In this document: piece by piece, positions 25,058-34,746 of the stretch
Layout of the letters: each line of letters starts with the position of its first letter
Numbering within the stretch: position 1 is the first letter of the stretch
Source of the DNA: Clostridia bacterium
GTDB lineage: Bacteria > Bacillota > Clostridia > Christensenellales > Borkfalkiaceae
Reading direction: 5' to 3'
Length of the DNA stretch: 43,872 nucleotides
Assembly (NCBI GenBank): GCA_029061155.1
Contig: JAIDSQ010000157.1
Location: 1 to 43,872 of the forward strand
The notes under the pieces: model-generated
The model's input: only the letters and a program-made list of their open reading frames with translations
What the model was told of the DNA's origin: nothing
Databases searched by the model: none
Made by a program: the position numbers and the translations under genes

Positions 25058-27382
25058 ATGAGAAAAAAATATTTAACGGCGAGGTACGGCATTACTGCTT
25101 TGTGCGTAATGCTTATTGCGTTGTGCCTTGCTTTGGGCGTATGGTTCGTCGGGCGCTTACCGGTGTATGCCGAAGAAACCTCTCAGCCCGTTGCAGACGA
25201 AGAGCAGACCGCACCCGAAAAAGCCCAGAACTACTGGGAAGTTACACCCAACCTCGTAAGCTGGAAGTGGGGTGAGTTCGATTCCAAGATAAACAAAATT
25301 TCGGGCAAAGCCGCTTACGGCAACGATACCCTTCAGTTTATGATATGGCACCTGACCGACGGTTCGGGCAAAGAGATAGATGAAGGGATAACTTACGACG
25401 GTTATGACGGTTTAATTTTTAAGCTTGATGAAAAGGGCGAAATGCCCGCACCCGTAATAGAAAAGCTCAAGACGCTCGATTACGGCACGTACTCGTTAAT
25501 TGCCAACGTGTCGGAAAGTGAGACGGCTACGGGACTGGGGGAATCTGATCCCGTCAAAGGTTTTACCTTCAACGTTTTAAAGGGTGAAAACAGGTGGACT
25601 TACACGCCCCATATAGTTTCGTGGAACTGGGGTGAGTTTAAGGCGGGTACAAACACTATAACCGCCGTTCCCGCTTACATTCAGGAGGGTGAAAGGGTTA
25701 AGTTTTCGGTTTACAAAGGCGTGTCTTTTGCCGACCCCAAACTCAGTTCCTTCTATACGGTAAACGGAAATATGTCGAACGGCGCTGTTGAGGGCGACGT
25801 TGAAAAAGCGCTTAAATCTCTTGACGCGGGCAATTATACGCTTCGCGCATACGTTGCGGGTACCGAAAACTACGACTCGCTTGAAACGGTAGCTCAGTTT
25901 ACAGTAAGACAGGTTCGGAACTACTGGACGACTGCCCCCTCCGTCTTGCAGTGGACGTGGAGCGAATACAATCCCGAAGTCAACGTAATTACCGCCGTTC
26001 CCGCATATCATCCCGCAAACACCGCACAGGTGGTTTACGGCATATATAAAGACAAGGAATGTAAAGTTCCCGTAGAAGATAACGGACTTCTGGAAAACTT
26101 CCTTACCGTGACTCAGTCCAGAGCGGAAGTCATATCCGGATTAAACGCGGGTACGTATTATCTTCAGGCTGAAACGCGTTACGGCAGCGGCAACTATACC
26201 GACTTAAGGACGGTCATTCCCTTCACCGTACAGACAATTCAGAACCGCTGGACAACTACGCCCAATGTAGTGCAGTGGAAGTACGGCGAGTACGATCCCG
26301 CCGTAAACGTAATAATGGCGTCGCCGAGATTTGAAAACGGAGCCGTAACTTACGGAATTTATACCGACGCCGCGCACACAACTGCGGTTGAGGGGCTTGA
26401 AAATTTCACGGAAGTCAATTCCGATATCGCGGCGAAACTGGACGCACTGAATGTAGGGACGTATTACCTGTATGCAAGCGTTGCGCAGGCAGGCAACAGC
26501 GGGCAGAGACCCAACTTCGCAAAACTAGAAACGCAGACCGCGGTTGAGTTCAGAATTTCGCCTTTGCAGAACTACTGGACGGGTACGCCTTCAGTTCTTT
26601 CCTGGAAGTACGGCGATTATTCTAAAAACGTTAACCTTATTTCGGCAGTTCCCGCGGAGGGCGGCTCGGCACGCATTTCCATCTACGACGGGGAAGGAAT
26701 CATAATAGGTTTCGTTAATTCCGAAAACACTACGGTAACTTCGTTCGAGCTGGTGCCCGAAAACGGTGCGATGCTCGTTCCCGATTACGTTGAAAAAAGG
26801 CTTAAAGGTCTGGACGCGGGCACGTATTATATGCTTGCAAGCGTTGAAGAGAGCGATAACTATACAGGTATCAACAACTATACTACGCCCGAAGAAATAA
26901 AGCAATACGCAATCAAGTTCGATATTTCGGCTATTACCAACGTCTGGACGAGTATTCCCAAAATGTCGAGCTGGAGAGAAGGTCATTTCTCAAATGAAAA
27001 CAAGGTTTCGGCGGAGGCTGCTTTCGGCAACGACACGGCCGTAATTATAGTTTACGATTCCGACGGAAAAGTAGTAACTTCCAACCAGAACAATACACAG
27101 CTTGACTATGATAAAATTGCCGCCCTCGGCGTCGGACTTTATAAAGTGTCATTGTCGATAGGCGCAACTGGAAACTATTCGGAGCTTACCGCTGAAATAG
27201 AATTTTCGGTAATGGAAGACTCGGTTGCATTGAGCGGTATCATAGCGGTGACAATAGCTTTTGCCGCGCTTGACGTAATTGCGGCGGGAACTTGCATTGC
27301 GCTTATCATTATAAGAAGAAGAAAAATTGAAGAGCGGTTCCGTCAGATGGTTCAGAAAGAACTGCACGGAGGTAATAAATGA
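25058..27382 (+). CDS. Surface protein of six ~105-aa 'NYWxTxPxVxxWxWGEY' repeats with C-terminal TM helix (unit 1, exoprotein)
   Basis: N-terminal signal/anchor; repeats start at NYWEVTPNLVSWKWGEF, NRWTYTPHIVSWNWGEF, NYWTTAPSVLQWTWSEY, NRWTTTPNVVQWKYGEY, NYWTGTPSVLSWKYGDY, NVWTSIPKMSSWREGHF; C-terminal TM then RRRKIEERFRQMVQKELHGGNK. Confidence 0.9.
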   Translation: MRKKYLTARYGITALCVMLIALCLALGVWFVGRLPVYAEETSQPVADEEQTAPEKAQNYWEVTPNLVSWKWGEFDSKINKISGKAAYGNDTLQFMIWHLTDGSGKEIDEGITYDGYDGLIFKLDEKGEMPAPVIEKLKTLDYGTYSLIANVSESETATGLGESDPVKGFTFNVLKGENRWTYTPHIVSWNWGEFKAGTNTITAVPAYIQEGERVKFSVYKGVSFADPKLSSFYTVNGNMSNGAVEGDVEKALKSLDAGNYTLRAYVAGTENYDSLETVAQFTVRQVRNYWTTAPSVLQWTWSEYNPEVNVITAVPAYHPANTAQVVYGIYKDKECKVPVEDNGLLENFLTVTQSRAEVISGLNAGTYYLQAETRYGSGNYTDLRTVIPFTVQTIQNRWTTTPNVVQWKYGEYDPAVNVIMASPRFENGAVTYGIYTDAAHTTAVEGLENFTEVNSDIAAKLDALNVGTYYLYASVAQAGNSGQRPNFAKLETQTAVEFRISPLQNYWTGTPSVLSWKYGDYSKNVNLISAVPAEGGSARISIYDGEGIIIGFVNSENTTVTSFELVPENGAMLVPDYVEKRLKGLDAGTYYMLASVEESDNYTGINNYTTPEEIKQYAIKFDISAITNVWTSIPKMSSWREGHFSNENKVSAEAAFGNDTAVIIVYDSDGKVVTSNQNNTQLDYDKIAALGVGLYKVSLSIGATGNYSELTAEIEFSVMEDSVALSGIIAVTIAFAALDVIAAGTCIALIIIRRRKIEERFRQMVQKELHGGNK

Positions 27383-28260
27383 GAACGACATTACTGATTT
27401 CGTCGGCATACGGCTGGTTTGCGGGACTTTTGGTCATAATGGTTGTTATGGCGGCGCTGTTCGTGTTCATAGCGATGTTTGCGCTTAAACCCGTCAAGTT
27501 TGACAAACAACAGGGCGGGTCCGATCTTGCGCAAAAGCTTTTGCAAAAACGCGAGGCGGAGCTTGCAATGCAGCTTTTGAACAGTAAAGAGGATAAGGCT
27601 GTTTCGGAAGAGATAGAAAGCAAATTGCGCGACGTTTCGGCGGCTAAACGCATTGTAGACGAACTTCTTGCCCAAGAGCTGGGCGTTACCGCCCCAAAGC
27701 CGCATTACGGCGTTGACGAGAATCTTACGGACGCGGAAAAGAAAAGTCTTGATAATAACGAAAAGCAGACGCTGGAACAGACTTTCGGTGAAACTCCCGC
27801 TCAGGACGACAGCTCGATTAAAAAGAGTTTTACGGCTCAGTTAATGCAGGCGAGCGACGATATAAAGGTATGGTATTTCGAGCTGAAAAACTGTATTCTG
27901 TGCTATGAAAAAACCAAAGAGATAATGCACTGGCACAACGAAAAATTCTATATCGGCAGAGACAACGTCGCTACGCTCACAATGCGCGGCAAAACGCTCA
28001 GCCTCTATCTTGCGCTCGACCCCGCAGAGTATTCGGACAAATTCCACGTAAGGCTTTCGCAGTCGGAAGTTTACAGAAAAGTTACGCCCTGCCTCTTCCG
28101 CATAAAGAGTGATAAGAGCGTTAAAAAGGCAAAGGAACTTATAGCGCTGCTCATGGCGGATTACGGCGTAATGTACGTGAGAACAAATCATTCTATTTAC
28201 GCTTTGCCCTATGAGGACGACGACGCGCTTGTAGCTAAAGGACTTGCAAAGAAACAATAA
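27379..28260 (+). CDS. N-terminal-TM protein with cytoplasmic C-terminal globular domain (unit 1, partner)
   Basis: ATGA 4-nt overlap with the upstream gene; SSAYGWFAGLLVIMVVMAALFVFIAMFALKP TM segment homologous to 33839 ORF; C-terminal domain KSFTAQLMQASDDIKVWYFELKNCILCYEKTKEI...GKTLSLYLALDPAEY...PCLFRIKSDKSVKKAKELI. Confidence 0.88.
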   Translation: MRTTLLISSAYGWFAGLLVIMVVMAALFVFIAMFALKPVKFDKQQGGSDLAQKLLQKREAELAMQLLNSKEDKAVSEEIESKLRDVSAAKRIVDELLAQELGVTAPKPHYGVDENLTDAEKKSLDNNEKQTLEQTFGETPAQDDSSIKKSFTAQLMQASDDIKVWYFELKNCILCYEKTKEIMHWHNEKFYIGRDNVATLTMRGKTLSLYLALDPAEYSDKFHVRLSQSEVYRKVTPCLFRIKSDKSVKKAKELIALLMADYGVMYVRTNHSIYALPYEDDDALVAKGLAKKQ

Positions 28261-28264
28261 ATTG

Positions 28265-28304
28265 AAATCCTCCGCATTGTTTATAACTGCGGAGGATTTT
28301 TTTG
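28265..28304 (+). terminator. Terminator of unit 1
   Basis: AATCCTCCGCA-ttgtttataac-TGCGGAGGATTTTTTTG. Confidence 0.85.
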
Positions 28305-28368
28305 CTTATGCAGAGGCGGAGCGTAACGTTTTTTTTGGGTTTTTACAAAAAATTTCCAAAATAAATAC

Positions 28369-28397
28369 TTTACATATCAATTAATTTATTGTATAAT
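28369..28397 (+). promoter_or_regulatory. Sigma-A promoter of surface unit 2
   Basis: TTTACA (28369-28374), 17 nt, TATAAT (28392-28397). Confidence 0.65.
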
Positions 28398-28486
28398 CTT
28401 TTACAATAGAATAATTATATTGGATAATTGTCATTTATGGTAATTATACCGATAACTACGTGGAAAAAATCCTAAAGGAGTCAAGT

Positions 28487-31400
28487 ATGACTGGTTTGAG
28501 AAAAAAACTTGTGTTTGCGCTATTTGCGGCACTGGTGGCGGTATGCCTTTCAGCGGGGGTAATGTTAGCAGCCCCTGTCTATTCGTCTGCCGCGGAAACT
28601 CCGTCTGTTTATGCTGATGAAACGCCCGTTGAAGTAAGCGGCAGCGGTTTCACTTACTCGGAAGACGGAAAGACATTAACGGGTCTGAAGGGGGAAGAAT
28701 CGGGCAGCTTTATTGCGGTAGTTCCCGAAACCGTTGAAGTTATAGGCGCGGGAGCTTTCCTTAACAACAAAAATCTTAAGGAAGTGCGTTTCGCTGCCAC
28801 TTCTGCATTGAAGGAAATAAGTGCAAACGCTTTCACCGGATGCAGCAAGTTGGAAACAATCGGCTGGCCTGAAAGTCTGACTGCTCCTGCTACTACTGAC
28901 ACGAGAAGGACGTTTGTTATAGGCGCCAATGCGTTTGACGGTTGTACTTCTCTTACGCAAATTACTATACCTGCCTATGTGACACAGATAAACGGTAATG
29001 CGTTTGCAAACTGTACCGCGGTTACAAGGATAAACTACTATGCGATTAACAGTAATTCTATAGCGTCAAGTCCTTTTGCCGGTTTGAACGCTGCTAAAAA
29101 CGTAGAAGTTGTTATCGGTAATACGGACACGCATATTACATATATCCCCAGCTATTTGTTCAGCGGAACTAATATAAAGAAGGTGACGATAAGCAACGTA
29201 AACCTTAACGGCGATATAGGTTTTAAAGATTATATATTTGCAAACTGTAAATATCTTACCGAAGTCAACTTTACGGACGGTTCTTCCATTCCCACAATAG
29301 GCGCGGGAGTATTCGACGGCTGCGAACTGCTTAAGGATATTAATTTAGCTGGTTTATCTTCCTTGACGACAATAGGCGAGAGGGCGTTCTACGGTTGCAG
29401 TTCTCTCTATCAGGTTGCTATACCTTCAAACGTTGAAAATATCGGTCAGAATGCATTTGCAAACTGCAACAGACTTGTTGAAATCGATAACCTGTCAGGG
29501 TTAGCCATCACAGCCGGCAAGCCTACTATATCTACGACTACCGTATTTGGTACGGGCGTAAAACACGTATACAATTCATCAAACAGCGAAACCTCATACA
29601 TAGACAATAAAAACGGTTTCATTTTCTACGACGACGAAAAAGAAAGTGCGGACAGAGAGGTTTTATTAATCAGCTACGTAGGTAATGAAACAGTGCTTGA
29701 TTTGCCCGACGACGTAGGATCGTATAAAATATACAGCAGAGCATTTTTCAATAATACCAAATTAACGGAGGTGTCTATACCTTCTCAGGTAACCGAATTA
29801 AATTCGTATGCTTTCTGCGGCTGCACTTCTCTCAATAAAGTGACGTTCAGCGCATCAACAGTAATAACTGCAATTGGGAACAATGCTTTTGACGGATGTG
29901 TTTCGCTTACTCAGATTGATATTCCCGCATCTGTCAGGGTTATCGATGCGTACGCTTTCCGTAATTGTTCCAAACTCAATACCGTAAACTTTGTAAGTAA
30001 AAACACGTTGACCACAATTGACACGAGCGCTTTCTTAAACTGCAGAGCACTTGCACTTATTGAAATCCCCGTTTCCGTAAAAACTTTCGGTGCGGACGCG
30101 TTCAAGGGCTGTACAAATCTTTCCATCGTGTATCTGCCTGAAAGTCTTCAGAGTCCTTCTCATTATACTGTAAGCGGTTTGTTTGACACGGACACAAAAG
30201 ACAGCCGTTTGCTTATCGCTCCTTCGGTTGATTCTTACTCGTCATACGAAAGTTATGTTAACACCTGGTCGGCTTACGGTACGCTGACCTACGAAGTTCC
30301 CGTATATCTTGTATACAGCGATTATAAAAAGCAAGAAGAAACCAATGCGCAACATCATATTGACTATAAACTGTTCGGTCTTGATTATACATATAAAAAG
30401 GACGGCAACATCTGGTCGATGAACGGCGGAATGCCCGTACAACATGGCTATTCTCAGTCCGTTTGGTATGAGGACGAAGAACATTGCCTTGGTCTTGACG
30501 CTGCATATGTTGTTACTTCCGACAGACTTAACGCTATACTTGGAGTCGGAGAGGATGTCAATATTATAAGTCACTTAAATCTGTGGGCTAATTATTCCGA
30601 TTATTCGAATTTGGAATTTACCTTTAAACCTCTGACAGGTAATAACGCTGCAGATATAGGTCCGAATTATGATGCTCAGGACCCCGCTTATGCGATTTCG
30701 TCCTGTAAGCTCGGCGAAGTTAATCTTACTGAGGATAAATATACTGTAGAAATTGCCGGTTACTTGCCCGTAGCAGGCAGTGTAAGCAGTTTACCTACGA
30801 TGCTTAAGAATGCCGGTACTTATACTTTAAGAGTGAATCTTAATAAAGAAGTATACGGACAGTGGGATATCAATGACGACGTGGTGCTTGCTAAGATTCA
30901 GAAAGATTTTGAAGTAGCTCCCGTAACATATTCTTTGGGTAAAGAAGGATTAGAGCTTAAAGATTATATCAACTGGGGCGTTGCCGGTCAGTCCACTGCA
31001 TTAAGCCCCGAAGATACGCAGACATTGTATATATATAGCGGTACACCCTATTTGACTAAGCAGGACAAATTTGGTACGGCGACAGAAGTTAATGTTTCGT
31101 CTTCTTACTTAATTTATCAACCCTCGGGTTGGACTATTGATTTAAAAGTCGGTGCCGAATATCTTCAGAAAATAGTCGGATACACCGACGATGACAAGAG
31201 CGTAGCTACCGAAACGGGCATTCATGCTGACGCTACCGGTATATATACGGCAAAAGCTACGTTCATTTCATCTAACAACTACAGGTTTGAATATATAGCT
31301 CCCGCTAACGACCCTTACGGACTCACGATATCCGAAACGAAGACAGCCGAAGGTTACAGATATGAAGTAACCAAGGTCTGGTACATTGTCACGGCTGACG

Positions 31401-33835
31401 CGTCTATGCTTATCGGCGACAACGGCAGTAAGTACAGTATAACCGGTTGGACGTACGGCGATAAAGTGCCCGGCAAGCCTATTCTTTCTTCTGAAAGCAC
31501 TCACGGCAAGGAAGAGCAACTTATCACCTTCACACTTGAAAACGAGCTTATATTAGGTGAAACGGTAACCCCGTATAATTACGCTCGGTATGACGACGTA
31601 ATTAACTCTTCGATGCCTGTCGGTTCGTACGTGCTCACAGTTTACGTAGCAGACTATACTCCCGCGGGAGGAAATCTTATCGCAGGTAACGGGGCAAAAG
31701 GTGAAAGATTTGAGTTTGACGTAACAGCATGTAGCATTGATACTTTGCTTGCTAAGCTTAAAGCCGAAAATAAATTGAGCGGTACGGCTGATTTATGGGG
31801 TGATTTATACACAACACAGACAGTTAAAAAGTCATTTGAAGTTGAATATAACCATTTAGTGCAGTTCGCTCCCACTTCAGGTGTGCCAGTCCTTAAACTG
31901 GAAGAAAAAGATATCCATAACAGACAGGGTATCTGGGCAAGCAAAGATTACGACAATTATTACGGCAAGTTCAAGATTGAGTATAACGTTGATACGGCGA
32001 CCGGCGGTTTAGGCGGAAACGTATATTATACGGCTGAGAACTATCTTGCCGGACCTGCTAACCCCGGTAAATATACCGTTTACTTCAACGTATATGCAAA
32101 CAACTATACTAAAAAGATAGACACGTCAAGCGAAACCATAAGAAAGCAATATTACTATACGCTGTACATTAAACAGTATATAGACTTGTCTGCAATCGAT
32201 CTCGGTACGGTTACCTATACCGGCAATGCGGTCAGATTTACCGATACCGATATCTACAAATTCGTATATCTTGACGGTAAGGCAACGGACGCAGACACGC
32301 AGAAAGCATATGCGCTTTTCTGCAGCAGCGGAGCAAAACAAGATTACGTAAAAGCTAACGACAGTGTAGCAGTTGCGCTTATGATCAGACAGAACGTTGC
32401 CGACTACTACGGATGGAAGAACGGTACGGTGTCTGTTTACAGCCCCGGTACGGCTAACGAGCAGGCGTTTGCAAAAGTTACGTTTGCAATAGAGCGTGCA
32501 GACAACAGAGCTACGACTCCCCTCTACTTAAGAGACTGGGAGTGGGGTAAGGAAACCAACTTCTCTATCCAGTGGGCAACTTACTACGGCAACGCTCAGA
32601 CCGATTATACGTTCTCATTACAGTCCGTAAAAGATCCTACGCTTGTTTATTACTATAAGCCCACGAGCACGCAGCTCGGTTTCGATAAGGCGGACGCAGG
32701 CGAATATACGCTTATTGCAACTGCGGCAGGCGGCGACGGTTATGACTGGAAAGTTTTAAGAGAAACCCGTCCGTTGACTATTCTTCAATCAAGAGTAACG
32801 CTTGAAACAAATCCTTATATCGAAAGCTGGAAGTACGGCGACTTTGCGCAAATGTATAAAGCTCCCGAATGCGAGCTTTCTGCAGGATTTACCTCACTTC
32901 AGAGTCAGGTTACAAGTTATATCACCAGACTTTCTGATTATAACGCATATTTAAACGGCACTCTCGCAAAAGATAAAATGACGGTATGGCCTACCGTAAA
33001 CGATATGCGTGACGCAGGCGGTGAAGTTCCCGCAGGCAGCTACGTATATGTATACGAACTTCCCCAGAGCGGAAACTATGCCGAATGGGCGCACGAAGTT
33101 TACTTCTCCGTACTTAAAGTTATGAACTATTGGGATACAACTCCTACCGTTCACGACTGGGTATACGGCGACTACACCACGCGCGATACGACAATCGACT
33201 GCAAGCCTCACTTCGGCAATAAGAATTCCGTAATATACTACTACCGCCTTACAGGCGTAAGCGGTTGGGTAACCGAAATACCTCAGGACTGGCTTGACAG
33301 ACACGGCGAGTTGAGCGTAGGACGCTACGAATTCCGCGCATTCCTTGCTGGCAACGAGAACTATGAACAATTAGACTCGTATATGTACTTCAACGTAACC
33401 CGTGCAAAGAACAGCTGGACGGAAGACGGTATACCCGGCGTAAAGAGCTGGAGTCAGGGCAAATGGAATTCCAAAGACAACGCGTTAACCGCACAGGCAA
33501 AATACGGCACGGTTGTATATGAAGTTTACAGCACGTCAGATACCGAGCATAAGAACGCATACGATATCAAAGACCTCAACTCGCTGAACGTCGGTTCGTA
33601 CGTGCTCGTTGCAAAAGTTGAGGGAACCGATAATTATGAGGAACTTGTCGGAGAGGCAACTTTCGCAGTATTTGAAGATTCAGTCGGTATGACCGGACTT
33701 ATCGCGGCAACGGCTGTGTTTGCGGCTATAGCAATAGGACTTGCGGTAAGCGGAGTAGTGCTTTTGATAATCAGAAACAAGAAAATAGAAGAAGAATTCC
33801 GTAAAATGATTAAGTCGGAATTGAGGAGGAAATAA
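28487..33835 (+). CDS. Giant LRR (BspA-type) surface protein with C-terminal WxxG repeat units and TM helix (unit 2, exoprotein)
   Basis: ATG at 28487 with AAAGGAG RBS preferred over the GTG at 28460; LRR_5 repeats (IGANAFDGCTSLTQITIPAYVTQINGNAFANCTAV); C-terminal repeats (YIESWKYGDF, NYWDTTPTVHDWVYGDY, NSWTEDGIPGVKSWSQGKW); tail EDSVGMTGLIAATAVFAAIAIGLAVSGVVLLIIRNKKIEEEFRKMIKSELRRK homologous to the unit 1 tail. Confidence 0.92.
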   Translation: MTGLRKKLVFALFAALVAVCLSAGVMLAAPVYSSAAETPSVYADETPVEVSGSGFTYSEDGKTLTGLKGEESGSFIAVVPETVEVIGAGAFLNNKNLKEVRFAATSALKEISANAFTGCSKLETIGWPESLTAPATTDTRRTFVIGANAFDGCTSLTQITIPAYVTQINGNAFANCTAVTRINYYAINSNSIASSPFAGLNAAKNVEVVIGNTDTHITYIPSYLFSGTNIKKVTISNVNLNGDIGFKDYIFANCKYLTEVNFTDGSSIPTIGAGVFDGCELLKDINLAGLSSLTTIGERAFYGCSSLYQVAIPSNVENIGQNAFANCNRLVEIDNLSGLAITAGKPTISTTTVFGTGVKHVYNSSNSETSYIDNKNGFIFYDDEKESADREVLLISYVGNETVLDLPDDVGSYKIYSRAFFNNTKLTEVSIPSQVTELNSYAFCGCTSLNKVTFSASTVITAIGNNAFDGCVSLTQIDIPASVRVIDAYAFRNCSKLNTVNFVSKNTLTTIDTSAFLNCRALALIEIPVSVKTFGADAFKGCTNLSIVYLPESLQSPSHYTVSGLFDTDTKDSRLLIAPSVDSYSSYESYVNTWSAYGTLTYEVPVYLVYSDYKKQEETNAQHHIDYKLFGLDYTYKKDGNIWSMNGGMPVQHGYSQSVWYEDEEHCLGLDAAYVVTSDRLNAILGVGEDVNIISHLNLWANYSDYSNLEFTFKPLTGNNAADIGPNYDAQDPAYAISSCKLGEVNLTEDKYTVEIAGYLPVAGSVSSLPTMLKNAGTYTLRVNLNKEVYGQWDINDDVVLAKIQKDFEVAPVTYSLGKEGLELKDYINWGVAGQSTALSPEDTQTLYIYSGTPYLTKQDKFGTATEVNVSSSYLIYQPSGWTIDLKVGAEYLQKIVGYTDDDKSVATETGIHADATGIYTAKATFISSNNYRFEYIAPANDPYGLTISETKTAEGYRYEVTKVWYIVTADASMLIGDNGSKYSITGWTYGDKVPGKPILSSESTHGKEEQLITFTLENELILGETVTPYNYARYDDVINSSMPVGSYVLTVYVADYTPAGGNLIAGNGAKGERFEFDVTACSIDTLLAKLKAENKLSGTADLWGDLYTTQTVKKSFEVEYNHLVQFAPTSGVPVLKLEEKDIHNRQGIWASKDYDNYYGKFKIEYNVDTATGGLGGNVYYTAENYLAGPANPGKYTVYFNVYANNYTKKIDTSSETIRKQYYYTLYIKQYIDLSAIDLGTVTYTGNAVRFTDTDIYKFVYLDGKATDADTQKAYALFCSSGAKQDYVKANDSVAVALMIRQNVADYYGWKNGTVSVYSPGTANEQAFAKVTFAIERADNRATTPLYLRDWEWGKETNFSIQWATYYGNAQTDYTFSLQSVKDPTLVYYYKPTSTQLGFDKADAGEYTLIATAAGGDGYDWKVLRETRPLTILQSRVTLETNPYIESWKYGDFAQMYKAPECELSAGFTSLQSQVTSYITRLSDYNAYLNGTLAKDKMTVWPTVNDMRDAGGEVPAGSYVYVYELPQSGNYAEWAHEVYFSVLKVMNYWDTTPTVHDWVYGDYTTRDTTIDCKPHFGNKNSVIYYYRLTGVSGWVTEIPQDWLDRHGELSVGRYEFRAFLAGNENYEQLDSYMYFNVTRAKNSWTEDGIPGVKSWSQGKWNSKDNALTAQAKYGTVVYEVYSTSDTEHKNAYDIKDLNSLNVGSYVLVAKVEGTDNYEELVGEATFAVFEDSVGMTGLIAATAVFAAIAIGLAVSGVVLLIIRNKKIEEEFRKMIKSELRRK

Positions 33836-33838
33836 TAT

Positions 33839-34363
33839 ATGGTAAACGCGTTATTATTATCACCCGCATACGGCTGGTTTATCGGGCTGCTCGTGGTCAT
33901 GATTGTAGTTACGGGATTGTTCGCACTCATTCTCTACATTGCCCTGCGCCCTATTAATAAAGACGTTTCCGTCGACGACGTTTCCTATGCGAAAGCGTTG
34001 CTCGGCAGACGCGAGGCTGAACTCACTATGGAAATTATGAACAATAAAGGCAACGTGGAGATAATGGACGGTCTTATGGCGCAACTGCGTGAAGTTGCCG
34101 TAGCCGAAAAGCTTATTGACGAACTGGCAAACGGAGAGGCGGTAAATACTTCCGCTCCCGCGAGACCCGTAAATCCTCAGACGGCTGCAAGACCCGCAAG
34201 ACCGGTAAGACCTGCTCAGTCCCAGACTGCGGCTGCGAGACCTGCCAATCCCCAGGCGGCGCCTGCAAGACCCGTAAGGCCTGCGCGACCTGTTAAACCT
34301 CAGGCGGCGCCCGCGCAAACTTCACAGACTCCTGCGGAAGAGTCAAATACGCAAGACGAATAA
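33839..34363 (+). CDS. N-terminal-TM protein with Pro/Ala/Arg-rich cytoplasmic tail (unit 2, partner)
   Basis: LSPAYGWFIGLLVVMIVVTGLFALILYIALRP and GRREAELTMEIMNNKGNVEIMDGLMAQLREVAVAEKLIDELANGE align with the 27379 ORF; tail of ARPVRPAQ-type repeats. Confidence 0.88.
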   Translation: MVNALLLSPAYGWFIGLLVVMIVVTGLFALILYIALRPINKDVSVDDVSYAKALLGRREAELTMEIMNNKGNVEIMDGLMAQLREVAVAEKLIDELANGEAVNTSAPARPVNPQTAARPARPVRPAQSQTAAARPANPQAAPARPVRPARPVKPQAAPAQTSQTPAEESNTQDE

Positions 34364-34369
34364 AATTAA

Positions 34370-34402
34370 AAAACCGAACCCCTTTGCGGGTTCGGTTTTT
34401 AT
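34370..34402 (+). terminator. Terminator of unit 2
   Basis: AAAACCGAACCC-cttt-gcGGGTTCGGTTTTTATT. Confidence 0.88.
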
Positions 34403-34537
34403 TATGTCACAATATTTTTGTTGATAAACTGCCTGTTCCAAATTTTGGAGGTATGTAAAATTCTTCCGTTGTGAATTATTAAAAATTGCAAAAAAACTCA
34501 AATTTAACGCTATTTCGGGTGCAAAAACGGTACAAAA

Positions 34538-34551
34538 CACAATATATTGTG
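34538..34551. promoter_or_regulatory. 14-bp perfect palindrome upstream of unit 3 promoter
   Basis: CACAATATATTGTG about 48 bp upstream of the -35. Confidence 0.35.
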
Positions 34552-34598
34552 GTATCGGGTGTTGATAACCACTAATATAAAAATTTTGTCAAAAAGAC

Positions 34599-34627
34599 TT
34601 GAAAATATGTTGACGAGATGTTATAAT
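34599..34627 (+). promoter_or_regulatory. Sigma-A promoter of surface unit 3
   Basis: TTGAAA (34599-34604), 17 nt, TATAAT (34622-34627). Confidence 0.6.
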
Positions 34628-34746
34628 AATATAACCAAAATAGGGATATTGTATAATTATGCCCTTTTTAGCCATTTTGTAATACGGTTTGAACGCATTT
34701 AAGTGTTAGGAAATTGTATAAATGGTTTTTTTCGGAGAAATTGAAA

